Origin: Quadrisphaera setariae
GTDB lineage: Bacteria; Actinomycetota; Actinomycetes; Actinomycetales; Quadrisphaeraceae
Assembly (NCBI RefSeq): GCF_008041935.1
Contig: NZ_VKAC01000012.1
Span: 1-64,000 of the forward strand
Direction of reading: 5' to 3'
Length of the DNA stretch: 64,000 nt
Part shown: positions 51,675-60,557 of the stretch, piece by piece
Layout of the letters: every line of letters starts with the position of its first letter
Position numbering within the stretch: position 1 is the first letter of the stretch
Program-made: the position numbers and the translations under genes
Notes under the pieces: generated by a model
Told to the model about the DNA's origin: nothing
The model's database searches: none
The model's input: the letters and a program-made list of their open reading frames with translations, nothing else

Positions 51675-52619
51675 GTGCCGCCACGCGCCGAGGTCCCCGC
51701 CGAACTGCTGCGCCGACCGTTCACCCTCTCCGAGGCCCAGGCCCTCGGCCTGACCCGCGATGTGCTGCGTGCTCCGCGCTTCAGCAGTCCGCACCGCGGC
51801 GTCCGCGTGCCGTCCGACCTGCCGCCGGGCTTCTCGCTCGACGTAGCCGCTGCACGGCTGGCGCTGCCGGCGGTGGCGGTGTTCTCCGAGTGGACCGTGG
51901 TGCGGCTGCTGGACCTGCCGACGCCCTGGGGACGCCCCGAGCCCGTGGGGCGACTCGTCCAGGCACGCGTCCCCCCGAGCCCTGCCCGTCCACGGGTGAG
52001 CGGTATCCAGGTGGGGCGCTGGCGCAGCACCGACCGCCTCGTCCTCCTCACCGGCGGCGAGGTCAGCCGCTACCTGACCGGCGGAACGCGGCTGCGCCTG
52101 CAGGACCCGGTGAGCGCTTGGTGCGACCTGGCACCAGGGCTCCCCCACGTGGATGCCGTCGCGCTGGGTGACGCCGTCCGCAGGCACCACGCGTCACAGG
52201 AGGAGATGCGGGAGGCTGTGGACGAACGGAGCGGGCGTCCCGGCGTCGAGGTCCTGCGACTCGTCTTCGCCGATGTGCGTCACCAGGTCGACTCGGCCAT
52301 GGAGACCGAGGCCCGGCTCCTGTTCGTGAGCTCCGGCCTGCCGGAGCCGGAGTGCGGTCGCTGGATCCCGGACGGCACCGGACGCATGTGGCAGGTGGAC
52401 ATGGTCTGGTTCGACCAGCGCGTCGTCGTCGAGTACGACGGCGACGTCCACCGCGTCAAGGGCAAGGACCAGTGGCGTCACGACGAGGAGAAGCGCGCTC
52501 GGCTGCGGGAGGGCGGTTGGAAAGTCGTCGTCCTGGTGGGTGGGAGCCTTGACCGGCACCGACCACGAGAGCGCGAGGAGACCGCGGCGAGGGTGCGTCG
52601 TGCCCTGACGAGCCCATGA
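51675..52619 (+). CDS. DUF559-type (Vsr-like fold) endonuclease-domain protein
   Basis: About 314 residues. The N-terminal region has the helix-rich RRPFTLSEAQALGLTRDVLRAPRF followed by HRGVRVP, as in AbiEi/type IV toxin-antitoxin-like proteins. The C-terminal domain shows the PD-(D/E)xK pattern ETEARLLFVSSGLPEPE, VDMVWFDQRVVVEYDGDVH and the typical WRHDEEKRARLREGGW. Function is unknown; related domains are nuclease-like and abundant in actinobacteria. The GTG at 51675 was chosen because upstream in-frame sequence is the palindrome itself. Related palindromes flank the gene on both sides. Confidence 0.78.
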   Translation: MPPRAEVPAELLRRPFTLSEAQALGLTRDVLRAPRFSSPHRGVRVPSDLPPGFSLDVAAARLALPAVAVFSEWTVVRLLDLPTPWGRPEPVGRLVQARVPPSPARPRVSGIQVGRWRSTDRLVLLTGGEVSRYLTGGTRLRLQDPVSAWCDLAPGLPHVDAVALGDAVRRHHASQEEMREAVDERSGRPGVEVLRLVFADVRHQVDSAMETEARLLFVSSGLPEPECGRWIPDGTGRMWQVDMVWFDQRVVVEYDGDVHRVKGKDQWRHDEEKRARLREGGWKVVVLVGGSLDRHRPREREETAARVRRALTSP

Positions 52620-52627
52620 TGGTCGCG

Positions 52628-52680
52628 GCAGTGCAGTCCAGGGTCAGATCGAGGTCGGTCGTGGCCCTGGACCGCACCGC
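52628..52680. repeat. Imperfect palindrome related to the repeat at 51543
   Basis: Left part 52628-52645 and right part 52663-52680 pair at about 15 of 18 positions. The left arm, GTGCAGTCCAGGGTCAGATC, is clearly related to the arm at 51543 (GTGCAGAACAGGGTCAGGATC differs by a few bases). It lies between the convergent ends of the DUF559-type gene and hflX and may also act as a terminator. Confidence 0.7.
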
Positions 52681-52686
52681 AACGGC

Positions 52687-54207
52687 TCAGGCGGGGGCGG
52701 GGACCCCGAGCTCCGCGGCGAGGTCGGGGGCCACGCGCGCGACCACGCGGGTGCCGTCCTCGGTGTGCTCGGTGGACAGCACCTCGCCGGTGGAGTGCAC
52801 GCGCGAGACGAGGTCGCCCCGCGAGTACGGGACCACCACGTCGACCAGCACCTCCGGGTGCGGGAGCACCTCGGCGATCCGGTCGCGCAGCGCGTCCAGG
52901 CCCTCGCCCGTGCGCGCCGAGACGACCACCGAGCCCCGCTCGCGGCGCAGCAGCCGCGAGACGACCTCCGGGTCGGCCTGGTCGCACTTGTTGAGGACGA
53001 CGACCTCCACGGGGCCGTCCCCGCCGTGTGTGCCGACCTCGGCGAGCACGTCGCGCACCGCCGAGATCTGGCCCTCCGGGTCGGGGTGGGAGGCGTCGAC
53101 CACGTGCAGCAGGACGTCGGCCTCGCCGACCTCCTCCAGCGTGGAGCGGAACGCCTCCACGAGCTGGGTGGGCAGCGACCTCACGAACCCGACTGTGTCG
53201 GACAGGGTCATCGTGCGGCCGTCGGGCGTCTGCGAGCGGCGCACCGTCGGGTCCAGCGTGGCGAAGAGCGCGTCCTCGACGAGCACGCCCGCCCCCGTCA
53301 GCCGGTTGAGCAGCGAGGACTTCCCGGCGTTCGTGTACCCGGCGATGACGACGCTGGGCACCGCCCCGCGGCGGCGCGACTGGCGGCGGGTCTCCCGCGC
53401 CGGGCGCATCTCCTTGATCTCCCGGCGCAGCTTGGCCATCCGCGTGCGGATGCGGCGCCGGTCGAGCTCGATCTTGGTCTCACCGGGTCCGCGGGAGCCG
53501 ATGCCCTCACCACCGGCGACGCGGCCACCGGCCTGGCGGGACATCGACTCGCCCCAGCCGCGCAGGCGCGGCAGCAGGTACTCCAGCTGCGCCAGCTCGA
53601 CCTGGGCCTTGCCCTCCTTCGACTTCGCGTGCTGGGCGAAGATGTCGAGGATCAGGGCGGTCCTGTCGATGACCTTGACCTTGACGATGTCCTCCAGCGC
53701 GCGGCGCTGGGACGGCGAGAGCTCGCCGTCGGCGATGACCGTGTCGGCGCCGGCGGCGGAGACGACGCCCTTGAGCTCGTCCGCCTTGCCGGAGCCGAGC
53801 CAGGTGCCGGGGTCGGGGGTGTCGCGGCGCTGCAGCACGCCGTCGAGCACGGTCGAGCCGGCCGTCTCGGCGAGGGCGGCGAGCTCCCGCAGGGAGTTCT
53901 CGGCGTCCTCGGCGGACGCGCTCGCGCTCGACCACACGCCGGCGAGCACCACGCGCTCCAGGCGGAGCTGTCGGTACTCGACCTCGGTGACGTCGGTGAG
54001 CTCGGTCGACAGCTCGCCGGCGAGGCCGCCGACGCGCCGGAGCGCGTTGCGCTCCTCGAGGTCGAACTGGTCGCCGTCGTAGCCCGCCTGGCCGTCGCCG
54101 TCCGCCCCCGCCTTCGCGGCGGCCCCGCCGTGGCGGGCGAGGATGCGGCTGACGGCGTCGTCAGCGGGTCGGGTGGTGCCCTGGGTGGACTGGGCCGTGG
54201 TGGTCAT
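52687..54207 (-). CDS. hflX: Ribosome-associated GTPase HflX
   Basis: 506 residues. An N-terminal HflX domain (GTWLGSGKADELK, IADGELSPSQRRALED, DRTALILDIFAQHAKSKEGKAQVELAQ) is followed by a coiled linker (GPGETKIE, then RRRIRTRMAKL) and the GTPase domain with G1 GYTNAGKSS, G3 DTVGF and G4 NKCD. HflX splits stalled or hibernating 70S ribosomes under stress. The N-terminal 60 residues are low complexity. AGGAGG precedes the ATG by 3 nt. Confidence 0.96.
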   Translation of the reverse strand: MTTTAQSTQGTTRPADDAVSRILARHGGAAAKAGADGDGQAGYDGDQFDLEERNALRRVGGLAGELSTELTDVTEVEYRQLRLERVVLAGVWSSASASAEDAENSLRELAALAETAGSTVLDGVLQRRDTPDPGTWLGSGKADELKGVVSAAGADTVIADGELSPSQRRALEDIVKVKVIDRTALILDIFAQHAKSKEGKAQVELAQLEYLLPRLRGWGESMSRQAGGRVAGGEGIGSRGPGETKIELDRRRIRTRMAKLRREIKEMRPARETRRQSRRRGAVPSVVIAGYTNAGKSSLLNRLTGAGVLVEDALFATLDPTVRRSQTPDGRTMTLSDTVGFVRSLPTQLVEAFRSTLEEVGEADVLLHVVDASHPDPEGQISAVRDVLAEVGTHGGDGPVEVVVLNKCDQADPEVVSRLLRRERGSVVVSARTGEGLDALRDRIAEVLPHPEVLVDVVVPYSRGDLVSRVHSTGEVLSTEHTEDGTRVVARVAPDLAAELGVPAPA

Positions 54208-54260
54208 GCGCCTCCTGCGTCGTGCGGGTCGCTGCCTGCGACCCGCCCACTGTTCCTCAC

Positions 54261-54284
54261 AACACCGACGGCGTCGACGGTGTT
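54261..54284. promoter_or_regulatory. Dyad between divergent hflX and methyltransferase genes
   Basis: Outer arms AACACCG and CGGTGTT are exact, and the whole 24-base element matches its reverse complement at 20 positions. It is centred in the 98-bp divergent region and could be an operator. No cognate regulator is known. Confidence 0.35.
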
Positions 54285-54305
54285 TCCGCCCGTTAGCCTC
54301 CCGCA

Positions 54306-54962
54306 GTGCGCGACGAGCCCGACCCCCAGCCCGCTGAGCACTACTTCAGCGCCTCCCCCGCCAGCGCCGACGAGCGCCAGCCGCTGCGCGTGCGGCTGGA
54401 CGGCCGCGAGCTGGAGCTGGTGACGGCGCCGTCGGTGTTCAGCGGCCACCGCCTCGACCTGGGCACCGCGGTGCTGCTCGACCACGTCGGAGACCCGCCC
54501 GGCGAGGGCGACCTGCTCGACCTGGGGTGCGGCTGGGGCCCGGTGGCCCTCACCATGGCGATGCGGTCGCCGGACCCGACCATCCGGCGGGTGTGGGCGG
54601 TGGACGTCAACGAGCGCGCCCGCGACCTCACCGCCGCCAACGCCGCGTCCCTGGGCCTGGCTGGCGTGCGCACCGCCGCCCCCGAGGACGTCGACGACGA
54701 CGTCCGCTTCGCGGCGATCTGGTCCAACCCGCCGATCCGCATCGGCAAGCCGGCGCTGCACGCCCTGCTCCTGCAGTGGCTGCCCCGGCTCGCGCCTGGC
54801 GCGTCGGCGCACCTGGTGGTGGCCAAGGACCTGGGTGCCGACTCGCTGCTGCGCTGGGTCGGCGAGCAGGGAGCCCAGCGCGACCTCGCCGGCGAGGGCG
54901 GCTGGACCGCGCAGCGCTCGGGCTCCCGCAAGGGGTACCGCGTGCTGGAGGTCAGCCGCTGA
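54306..54962 (+). CDS. RsmC-like class I SAM-dependent methyltransferase
   Basis: 218 residues. A Rossmann-type fold with motif I LLDLGCGWGPVAL near residue 72, the acidic loop AVDVNERA near 100 and the amino-methylating motif NPPIR near 141. These mark RsmC/RlmG-type enzymes that methylate guanine N2 in rRNA. The length corresponds to the C-terminal catalytic half of E. coli RsmC, which is usual in actinobacteria. GTG start without a clear ribosome site, possibly leaderless. Confidence 0.87.
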   Translation: MRDEPDPQPAEHYFSASPASADERQPLRVRLDGRELELVTAPSVFSGHRLDLGTAVLLDHVGDPPGEGDLLDLGCGWGPVALTMAMRSPDPTIRRVWAVDVNERARDLTAANAASLGLAGVRTAAPEDVDDDVRFAAIWSNPPIRIGKPALHALLLQWLPRLAPGASAHLVVAKDLGADSLLRWVGEQGAQRDLAGEGGWTAQRSGSRKGYRVLEVSR

Positions 54963-54973
54963 CGCGTCGCCGG

Positions 54974-55168
54974 TCAGGCGGTCCGGCTGAGGCGGCGCTG
55001 CCTGCGCTGGCGCTCCATGGCCAGCTGGTGCAGCAGCCGTTCGCGGCGGCGCAGGCGCTCGTCGCCCTCGAGGCGGGGGTCGTTGACGGCTGCCAGCGCT
55101 GCCACCGCAGCCCGCGTGCGCGCGTCGAGCAGTGTGCTCATCGTGGCCGTGCTCTCCACCGCGACCAT
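54974..55168 (-). CDS. Small arginine-rich hypothetical protein
   Basis: About 64 residues: MVAVESTATMSTLLDARTR, then a charged helical part ending RERLLHQLAMERQRRQRRL. It looks like one or two helices with a strongly basic C terminus, perhaps nucleic-acid binding. The start is uncertain (ATG at 55168, or nine codons later). No family recognised. It ends 12 bases after the convergent methyltransferase gene. Confidence 0.5.
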   Translation of the reverse strand: MVAVESTATMSTLLDARTRAAVAALAAVNDPRLEGDERLRRRERLLHQLAMERQRRQRRLSRTA

Positions 55169-55279
55169 CTCCCCCCGTTGCCCTGGGTCAAGCGTTGCGG
55201 TACGCAGGGTGACCGGCAACCACTTTGGCGCAAGTGGTGACCCTCACATCGCACGCGTTCACCCCGACAGCGGACACAG

Positions 55280-55313
55280 GTGCACTTGCGTCACTCCAGT
55301 GCACACGCGTCAC
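55280..55313. repeat. Two 15-base direct repeats, 19 bases apart
   Basis: GTGCACTTGCGTCAC (55280-55294) and GTGCACACGCGTCAC (55299-55313) differ at two positions. Their spacing is close to two helical turns. They lie in the 201-bp region upstream of the small basic gene and downstream of dapF and could be a tandem protein-binding site. The rest of this intergenic region shows nothing I can name. Confidence 0.45.
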
Positions 55314-55369
55314 ATCACGAAGCGGTCACGTCCCGGCGTGTCGCGCCCCTCCGGCGCGCCGCCTGCGGG

Positions 55370-56365
55370 TCAGCCGCCGAGCTGGGCCGGGTCGACCTCA
55401 CCGCGGGCCAGCAGCACCGCCGGCCCCGCCAGCTCCACGCGCTGCCCCTCCAGGGCGCGCACGGCCACGGTGCCGCCGGGCACGTGCACGAGCCAGCGCT
55501 CCGGGGCCCCCGCCTCGGCGCCACCGGCCCAGCTGCGCACCGCGAGCGCCGCGGCGCACGCGCCGGTGCCGCACGAGCGGGTCTCGCCGGAGCCGCGCTC
55601 GTGCACGCGCATCCTGATGACGCCGAGCGGCGCCTCGGAGGCCGACGAGCGCCCGAAGGCGTCCTCCACGATGACCAGCTCGACGTTGGTGCCGTGCGGC
55701 GGCAGCGGGTCGACCTCGGGCGCGCGGCCCAGGTCGGCGGCCTCCAGCTCCGCGGCGGAGGCGAGCGCGACCACGGTGTGCGGGTTGCCGACGTCGACGG
55801 ACAGACCGGGCCTGCGGACGCCGTCGAGCCCGTGCACCCCCACCTCGGCGTCGGCGCCGCGCTCGGAGGCCCCCACCGGGTCGATGAGGTGCCAGGGGCC
55901 CATGTCGACGGCGAGCCAGTCCTCCCCCTCGGGACCGCGCACGCGCCGCACGTGCCGCACGCCCGCACGCGTGCCCAGGGCGAGCCCGGCGCCGGACCTG
56001 AGCTCCGCCTCCTCCACGAGCCCCTCGGCGAGCAGGTGCGCGGCGAGCACCCGGACGCCGTTGCCGCACATCTCCGCCATGGACCCGTCGGCGTTGCGGT
56101 AGTCCATGAACCACACCGCGCCCGGGTCCTCGGCGAGCGCGGCGGCCCCCTCGGGCAGCGCGTCGCTGCGGACGGCGCGGATGACGCCGTCGGCGCCGAC
56201 CCCCGCGCGCCGGTCGCACAGGAGGGCGGCCAGGACGGCGTCCAGCGCCAGCGCGCCGTCGGGGTCGGTGAGCAGCACGAAGTCGTTCTGGGTGCCGTGG
56301 CCCTTGGTGAAGGCCAGCGGGCTCGACGAGGTGCTGGTCGAGGCGCCGGTCACGGTGCTGGTCAC
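55370..56365 (-). CDS. dapF: Diaminopimelate epimerase
   Basis: 331 residues. Both active-site cysteines are present: Cys100 in AEMCGNGVR and Cys265 in SCGTGACA. KGHGTQNDF at residues 21-29 and VDVGNPHTV at about 190-198 are also family hallmarks. It interconverts LL- and meso-diaminopimelate for lysine and peptidoglycan. Longer than E. coli DapF (274) because of loop insertions common in actinobacteria. GTG start. It follows miaA with a 10-nt gap, the usual actinobacterial pair. Confidence 0.96.
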   Translation of the reverse strand: MTSTVTGASTSTSSSPLAFTKGHGTQNDFVLLTDPDGALALDAVLAALLCDRRAGVGADGVIRAVRSDALPEGAAALAEDPGAVWFMDYRNADGSMAEMCGNGVRVLAAHLLAEGLVEEAELRSGAGLALGTRAGVRHVRRVRGPEGEDWLAVDMGPWHLIDPVGASERGADAEVGVHGLDGVRRPGLSVDVGNPHTVVALASAAELEAADLGRAPEVDPLPPHGTNVELVIVEDAFGRSSASEAPLGVIRMRVHERGSGETRSCGTGACAAALAVRSWAGGAEAGAPERWLVHVPGGTVAVRALEGQRVELAGPAVLLARGEVDPAQLGG

Positions 56366-56375
56366 GACGCTGAGC

Positions 56376-57323
56376 CTAGGCGAGCAGCCTGAGCGCCGCC
56401 TGGACCACCGCTGCGGCGCCGCCCGAGGCCCGCAGGGCGTCGGTGTCGAGCCAGGCCACGCGCGGGTCGGCGCCGAACCACGACAGCTGGCGGCGCGCGT
56501 ACCGACGGGTGCCGTGGACCGTGACCTCCAGCGCCTCCGCCACGGTGCAGCGCCCGTCGAGGGCGTCGAGCAGCTGGGCGTACCCGAGGGCGCGGCTGGC
56601 GGTGACGCCCTCGCGCAGGCCGCGCCCGGCGAGCTCGGCCACCTCCTGGACGAGCCCGGCCCGTTCCATGGCCGCCACCCGCGTGGCGATCCGCTCGCGC
56701 AGCACCTCCCGGTCGGCCCGCAGGCCCACCTGGACGACCCCGCCGAGGCCGGCGACGGCGTCGCTGTAGCGGCGCTGGGGCATGGAGGCGCTGAACGGCC
56801 GCCCGGTCACCTCGACCACCTCCAGGGCCCGCACCACGCGGCGCACGTTCCCCCGGGTGATGGCGGCCTCGGCCACCGGGTCCACCGCGGCCAGCCGCGC
56901 CCGCAGCAGGGCCTCACCGGCGGCCCCGGCCTCCGCGAGCTCCGCCTCCAGGCGCGCCCTCACCGCAGGGTCGGTCTCGGGGAAGGCGAGCTCGTCGAGC
57001 GCCGCGCGCACGTACAGGCCGGAGCCGCCCACGAGGACGGCGGTGCGCCCGCGGGACACCACGTCGGCCAGCGCGGCGCGCGCCGCGCGCTGGTAGGCGG
57101 CCACGCGGGCCTCCTCGCGCACGTCGAGCACGTCGAGGAGGTGGTGGGGCACGCCGCGGCGCGCGGGTCCGGGCAGCTTGGCGGTGCCGACGTCCATCCC
57201 CCGGTACAGCTGGGAGGCGTCGGCGTTGACCACCTCGCCGCCCAGCGCCAGCGCCAGCTCCACCGCGAGGTCGGACTTGCCGGTGGCGGTGGGGCCGACG
57301 ACGGCGACGACGGCTGGTGGCAC
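56376..57323 (-). CDS. miaA: tRNA dimethylallyltransferase MiaA
   Basis: About 315 residues. The P-loop [11 protein letters not shown] starts at residue 10, then [27 protein letters not shown] and [10 protein letters not shown], all typical for MiaA. It transfers a dimethylallyl group to A37 of tRNAs reading U-initial codons. The GTG at 57323 was chosen because it is just ahead of the P-loop strand; upstream in-frame codons belong to the end of the GGDEF-EAL gene. It is followed by dapF on the same strand. Confidence 0.96.
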   Translation of the reverse strand: MPPAVVAVVGPTATGKSDLAVELALALGGEVVNADASQLYRGMDVGTAKLPGPARRGVPHHLLDVLDVREEARVAAYQRAARAALADVVSRGRTAVLVGGSGLYVRAALDELAFPETDPAVRARLEAELAEAGAAGEALLRARLAAVDPVAEAAITRGNVRRVVRALEVVEVTGRPFSASMPQRRYSDAVAGLGGVVQVGLRADREVLRERIATRVAAMERAGLVQEVAELAGRGLREGVTASRALGYAQLLDALDGRCTVAEALEVTVHGTRRYARRQLSWFGADPRVAWLDTDALRASGGAAAVVQAALRLLA

Positions 57324-57334
57324 GGTCGGCCAGG

Positions 57335-59440
57335 CTAGCCAGCCCGCAGCGCGGGTGCGCTGGCGCGGGCGGCCATCCAGGCGGTGAGCTGCCCGGGGGG
57401 CAGCGGGCGGCTGTGCAGGTACCCCTGGCTCGTGTCGCATCCGAGGTCCGCCAGCTGGGCGAGCACGTCGTGGTCCTCGACGCCCTCGGCGACCACCCGC
57501 ATGCCGAGGCCGTGGGCCAGGTCGACGGTGGCGCGCACCACGTGGCGACGGGCGCTGTCGGTGCACAGGGCGGCCACGAACGACCTGTCGACCTTCACCT
57601 CGTGCACGGGCAGCTGCAGGAGCAGCGTCAGCGAGGAGTGGCCGGTGCCGAAGTCGTCCACGCTGACCTCCACGCCGAGGCCCACCAGGTCCCTCAGCAC
57701 GGCGGCGGCGCGGACGGGGTCGGCCACGACGCTGGTCTCGGTGATCTCCACGGCCAGCAGCCCCGGGCGCAGCCCGTGCGCGAGGAGGAGCCCCGAGACG
57801 CGGCCGACCAGCGCGGGCTGGACGTCGTGCGCGGTGAGGTTGACGGACACGCGCACCGGGGTGCCTGCGGCGCGCCACGCCGCGGCCTGCGCCACGGCGA
57901 GGCGCAGCACCGCGTCGGTGACGGCCTCGCCGAGCCCGACGTCCTGGGCCACCCCGAGGAAGGCGTCGGGGGCGACCAGGCCGCGGCGGGGGTGCTGCCA
58001 GCGCACGAGGGCCTCCACGCCCACCAGGGCGCCGTCGGCGACCGCCACCTGCGGCTGGTAGTGCAGGACCAGCTCGCCGTGGGCGAGCGCCACGCGGAGC
58101 TCCTCGGCGGTCTGCAGCAGCTCTCGGGCCCGGCGGTCGTGGTCGTGGCCGTGCACGGCCACCCCGCTGCGGCCGGTCTTCGCCGCGTACATCGCGGTGT
58201 CGGCGCGGCGCAGGAGGTCGTCGCCCGTGCTGGTCACGTGACCACCGGCGCCTCCGGTGACGGCCGCCGCGCGCTGGGCCACCCCGATGCTGGCGGGTGC
58301 GTGGACGAGGTGCCCCTCCACGGCGGCGGGCTGCAGCAGGGCCGCGTGCACGCCGAGGGCGACCTCGTGCGCCGCCCGCGCCGCGGGGCCGCTCAGGAGG
58401 ACGGCGAACTCGTCGCCGCCGAGGCGCGCGAGCACCGCACCGGACACCATGACCCCGCGCAGCCGGGCGGCGACCTGGCGCAGCAGCTCGTCACCCGCGA
58501 GGTGGCCCATGGCGTCGTTGACGTGCTTGAACCTGTCGAGGTCGAGCAGCAGCAGCGCCACGTCCTCGCGGGTCTGCAGGGCGGCGTCGAGCGCTGCGAC
58601 GAGGGAGCGGCGGTTGCCCAGGCCCGTCAGCTCGTCGGTGACCGCGGCCTCGTGGGAGCCCTGGAGGGACACCAGCTCGCGCACGAGGAGCCGCACCTTG
58701 GACAGCAGCAGCACGAGAGCGAGGGCCGCGGCGAGCGCCGCGGCGGTGGGGATGCCCACGAGCGCCCCGACCAGCAGCACGCCCGTCGCCACGGTGCCGC
58801 AGGTCAGCACGCTGACGAGGTCCTCGTCCCAGGGCGCGCGGCGCCGCTGCACCTCGGCGGGGACCGAGGCGCGCACGAGGCCGGCCACCACCACCGCCCA
58901 GCCGAGCAGCACCACCACCGCCAGCGCGGCGGACGGCCAGGGCTCCCGCAGCGCGGGGACGGCCATCCGCAGCGGCCACAGCACCTGGCTCACGACCGCC
59001 ACCGCCCCGGCGGCCACGGACCAGACCACCCGCGGGTCCGCACCGCGGCGCGCCTGGGCGAGGGTCGACAGGCCCGTCCCCAGGCTGACGACCGCGGCAG
59101 CGGCCTCGACCAGCACCAGCACGGCCAGCGCCTCGCCCATGCCGGCGGCGCCCCGCAGCACGGGCAGCAGCAGCACCAGCAGCGCGGAGGCGCAGGCGAG
59201 GGTCGCCAGCAGCGCGTCGTGCCACAGGCTGCCCGCGGAGACGGCCACGTGGTGGCTGAGCACGCGGGCCTGCGCCCACACCAGGGCCATGACGGCCACC
59301 CAGGCGCTGACCACCACCCACGTCGGCGGCATCTGCGGGGTGCACAGCGGCGCCGCGGCGGCAGGGAGCACGAGCAGCAGGGCCGCGAGAGCACCGACGC
59401 GCACCTGCGTCCCCGGTCCGGTCCGCGCTTCCGTGATCAC
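57335..59440 (-). CDS. Membrane-bound GGDEF-EAL protein (cyclic di-GMP turnover)
   Basis: 701 residues with eight to ten membrane segments in the first 260, then GGDEF ([11 protein letters not shown] near residue 345) and EAL domains. GGDEF is intact. EAL catalytic residues are all visible: [36 protein letters not shown] and QGY. It could therefore both make and degrade cyclic di-GMP. GTG start. It is upstream of miaA with an 11-nt gap. It is the second such enzyme in the window, after the cyclase at 33794. Confidence 0.92.
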   Translation of the reverse strand: MITEARTGPGTQVRVGALAALLLVLPAAAAPLCTPQMPPTWVVVSAWVAVMALVWAQARVLSHHVAVSAGSLWHDALLATLACASALLVLLLPVLRGAAGMGEALAVLVLVEAAAAVVSLGTGLSTLAQARRGADPRVVWSVAAGAVAVVSQVLWPLRMAVPALREPWPSAALAVVVLLGWAVVVAGLVRASVPAEVQRRRAPWDEDLVSVLTCGTVATGVLLVGALVGIPTAAALAAALALVLLLSKVRLLVRELVSLQGSHEAAVTDELTGLGNRRSLVAALDAALQTREDVALLLLDLDRFKHVNDAMGHLAGDELLRQVAARLRGVMVSGAVLARLGGDEFAVLLSGPAARAAHEVALGVHAALLQPAAVEGHLVHAPASIGVAQRAAAVTGGAGGHVTSTGDDLLRRADTAMYAAKTGRSGVAVHGHDHDRRARELLQTAEELRVALAHGELVLHYQPQVAVADGALVGVEALVRWQHPRRGLVAPDAFLGVAQDVGLGEAVTDAVLRLAVAQAAAWRAAGTPVRVSVNLTAHDVQPALVGRVSGLLLAHGLRPGLLAVEITETSVVADPVRAAAVLRDLVGLGVEVSVDDFGTGHSSLTLLLQLPVHEVKVDRSFVAALCTDSARRHVVRATVDLAHGLGMRVVAEGVEDHDVLAQLADLGCDTSQGYLHSRPLPPGQLTAWMAARASAPALRAG

Positions 59441-59492
59441 GGGTGCGTCGTCGACGCCCCGGGGCGTCCCCTGGAGGGCAGACGACCGGAGA

Positions 59493-60557
59493 TCACCTGG
59501 CCGGAGGACCGACCCGCTGGACGGCGGTGTTGCTGATGACCAGCTGGTGCCCGGCGGCGGTCACGGCGTCGTCGTGGCCGGGGTGCAGCCCCCACGGCGT
59601 GCCGCCCATCCAGGCGGTGGCGGGGGCGGCGCGGCCGCCGGTCCACTCCTGCAGCAGGCGCAGCGGCGCCGACACCTCCCGCTCGTCGTCGTCCTGACCG
59701 GCGGTCAGGGACGTCTCGCCGATGCCGTCGTGGGAGGAGGTGTGCGGGAGCACCACGTGCCGCTGGGCGAGCTCGGCCACCTGCTCGCGCGTCATGGCGA
59801 GGCGGCGGCCGTCGCGCTCGGAGGGGTCGACGGCGATGAAGTGCGACCTCGCGAAGACCTCCTGCTGGGCCGGCGGGCAGTCGACGAAGCCGGTGCACAC
59901 CGGGAACCAGCCGGTCAGTCCCAGCTCCTCGCACACCGGCGCGGCCACCTGGGCGCTGTTGGCGTACCCCTCGTAGAAGACGGGCGCGAAGCGGGGCCGC
60001 TCGTCGGGCCAGGCGCCGTCGGCGAAGAAGGCGAGCAGGTCCTCCCACCCCACGGCCACCGCGTGCCGTGCGCAGCGGGCCAGCTCGGCGCGCAGCCGGT
60101 CGCGGCCGTGCTCGGGGGTGTTGTGGTAGTTGACCACCCTCAGCACGCGCCCCGCGGCCATCGCCTCGCGGTGGCGCTGCCACCCGAGCCGCGCCCGCTG
60201 CCCCGGGGGGAAGGACGACGACGCGAGCGGTGGCGCTGCGGCCGCCTGCGGCTGGTCGAGCGGCTGGTCGAGCTGCTGGTCGAGCTGCTGGTCGAGCTGG
60301 TCGGCCTCGTGGAAGGCCGCGGCGGTGAGGAGGGAGGCGATGACGCCGAGGTCGCCGTCGCGCTGGTCGGGGGCCAGCGCGGCGCGCAGCGCGTCGAGGT
60401 GCGCGACGAGCGCCGCGTCGGCCGGCGAGGCCGTCGACCCTCCGGAGGGGGTCTCGACCACCTCGTCGACCTCGTCGAGCAGCGCGAGGGCCATGGGGAT
60501 GCCCTCCCCGGCGAGGTCGCGGTCCTGCGAGCGGCGCAGGAGCTCCAGAGCGCTCAC
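59493..60557 (-). CDS. Degenerate NodB-like polysaccharide-deacetylase-fold protein
   Basis: About 354 residues. The first 115 residues are variable and include the repeat QLDQQLDQQLDQPLDQPQ. The second part resembles polysaccharide deacetylases (VLRVVNYHNTP, then a late PHTSSHDG holding the two metal His residues). The usual metal/catalytic motif FDDGY reads FYEGY, so one or both aspartates are absent and ordinary deacetylase activity is doubtful. No signal peptide, unlike most members, so it acts in the cytoplasm. It starts at the GTG overlapping the YcaO stop (GTGA). Confidence 0.7.
   Translation of the reverse strand: MSALELLRRSQDRDLAGEGIPMALALLDEVDEVVETPSGGSTASPADAALVAHLDALRAALAPDQRDGDLGVIASLLTAAAFHEADQLDQQLDQQLDQPLDQPQAAAAPPLASSSFPPGQRARLGWQRHREAMAAGRVLRVVNYHNTPEHGRDRLRAELARCARHAVAVGWEDLLAFFADGAWPDERPRFAPVFYEGYANSAQVAAPVCEELGLTGWFPVCTGFVDCPPAQQEVFARSHFIAVDPSERDGRRLAMTREQVAELAQRHVVLPHTSSHDGIGETSLTAGQDDDEREVSAPLRLLQEWTGGRAAPATAWMGGTPWGLHPGHDDAVTAAGHQLVISNTAVQRVGPPAR

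Noticed and set aside
51543-52680. Insertion sequence or composite transposon
   Set aside because: No transposase and no target-site duplication; the two palindromes are related but not identical terminal inverted repeats.
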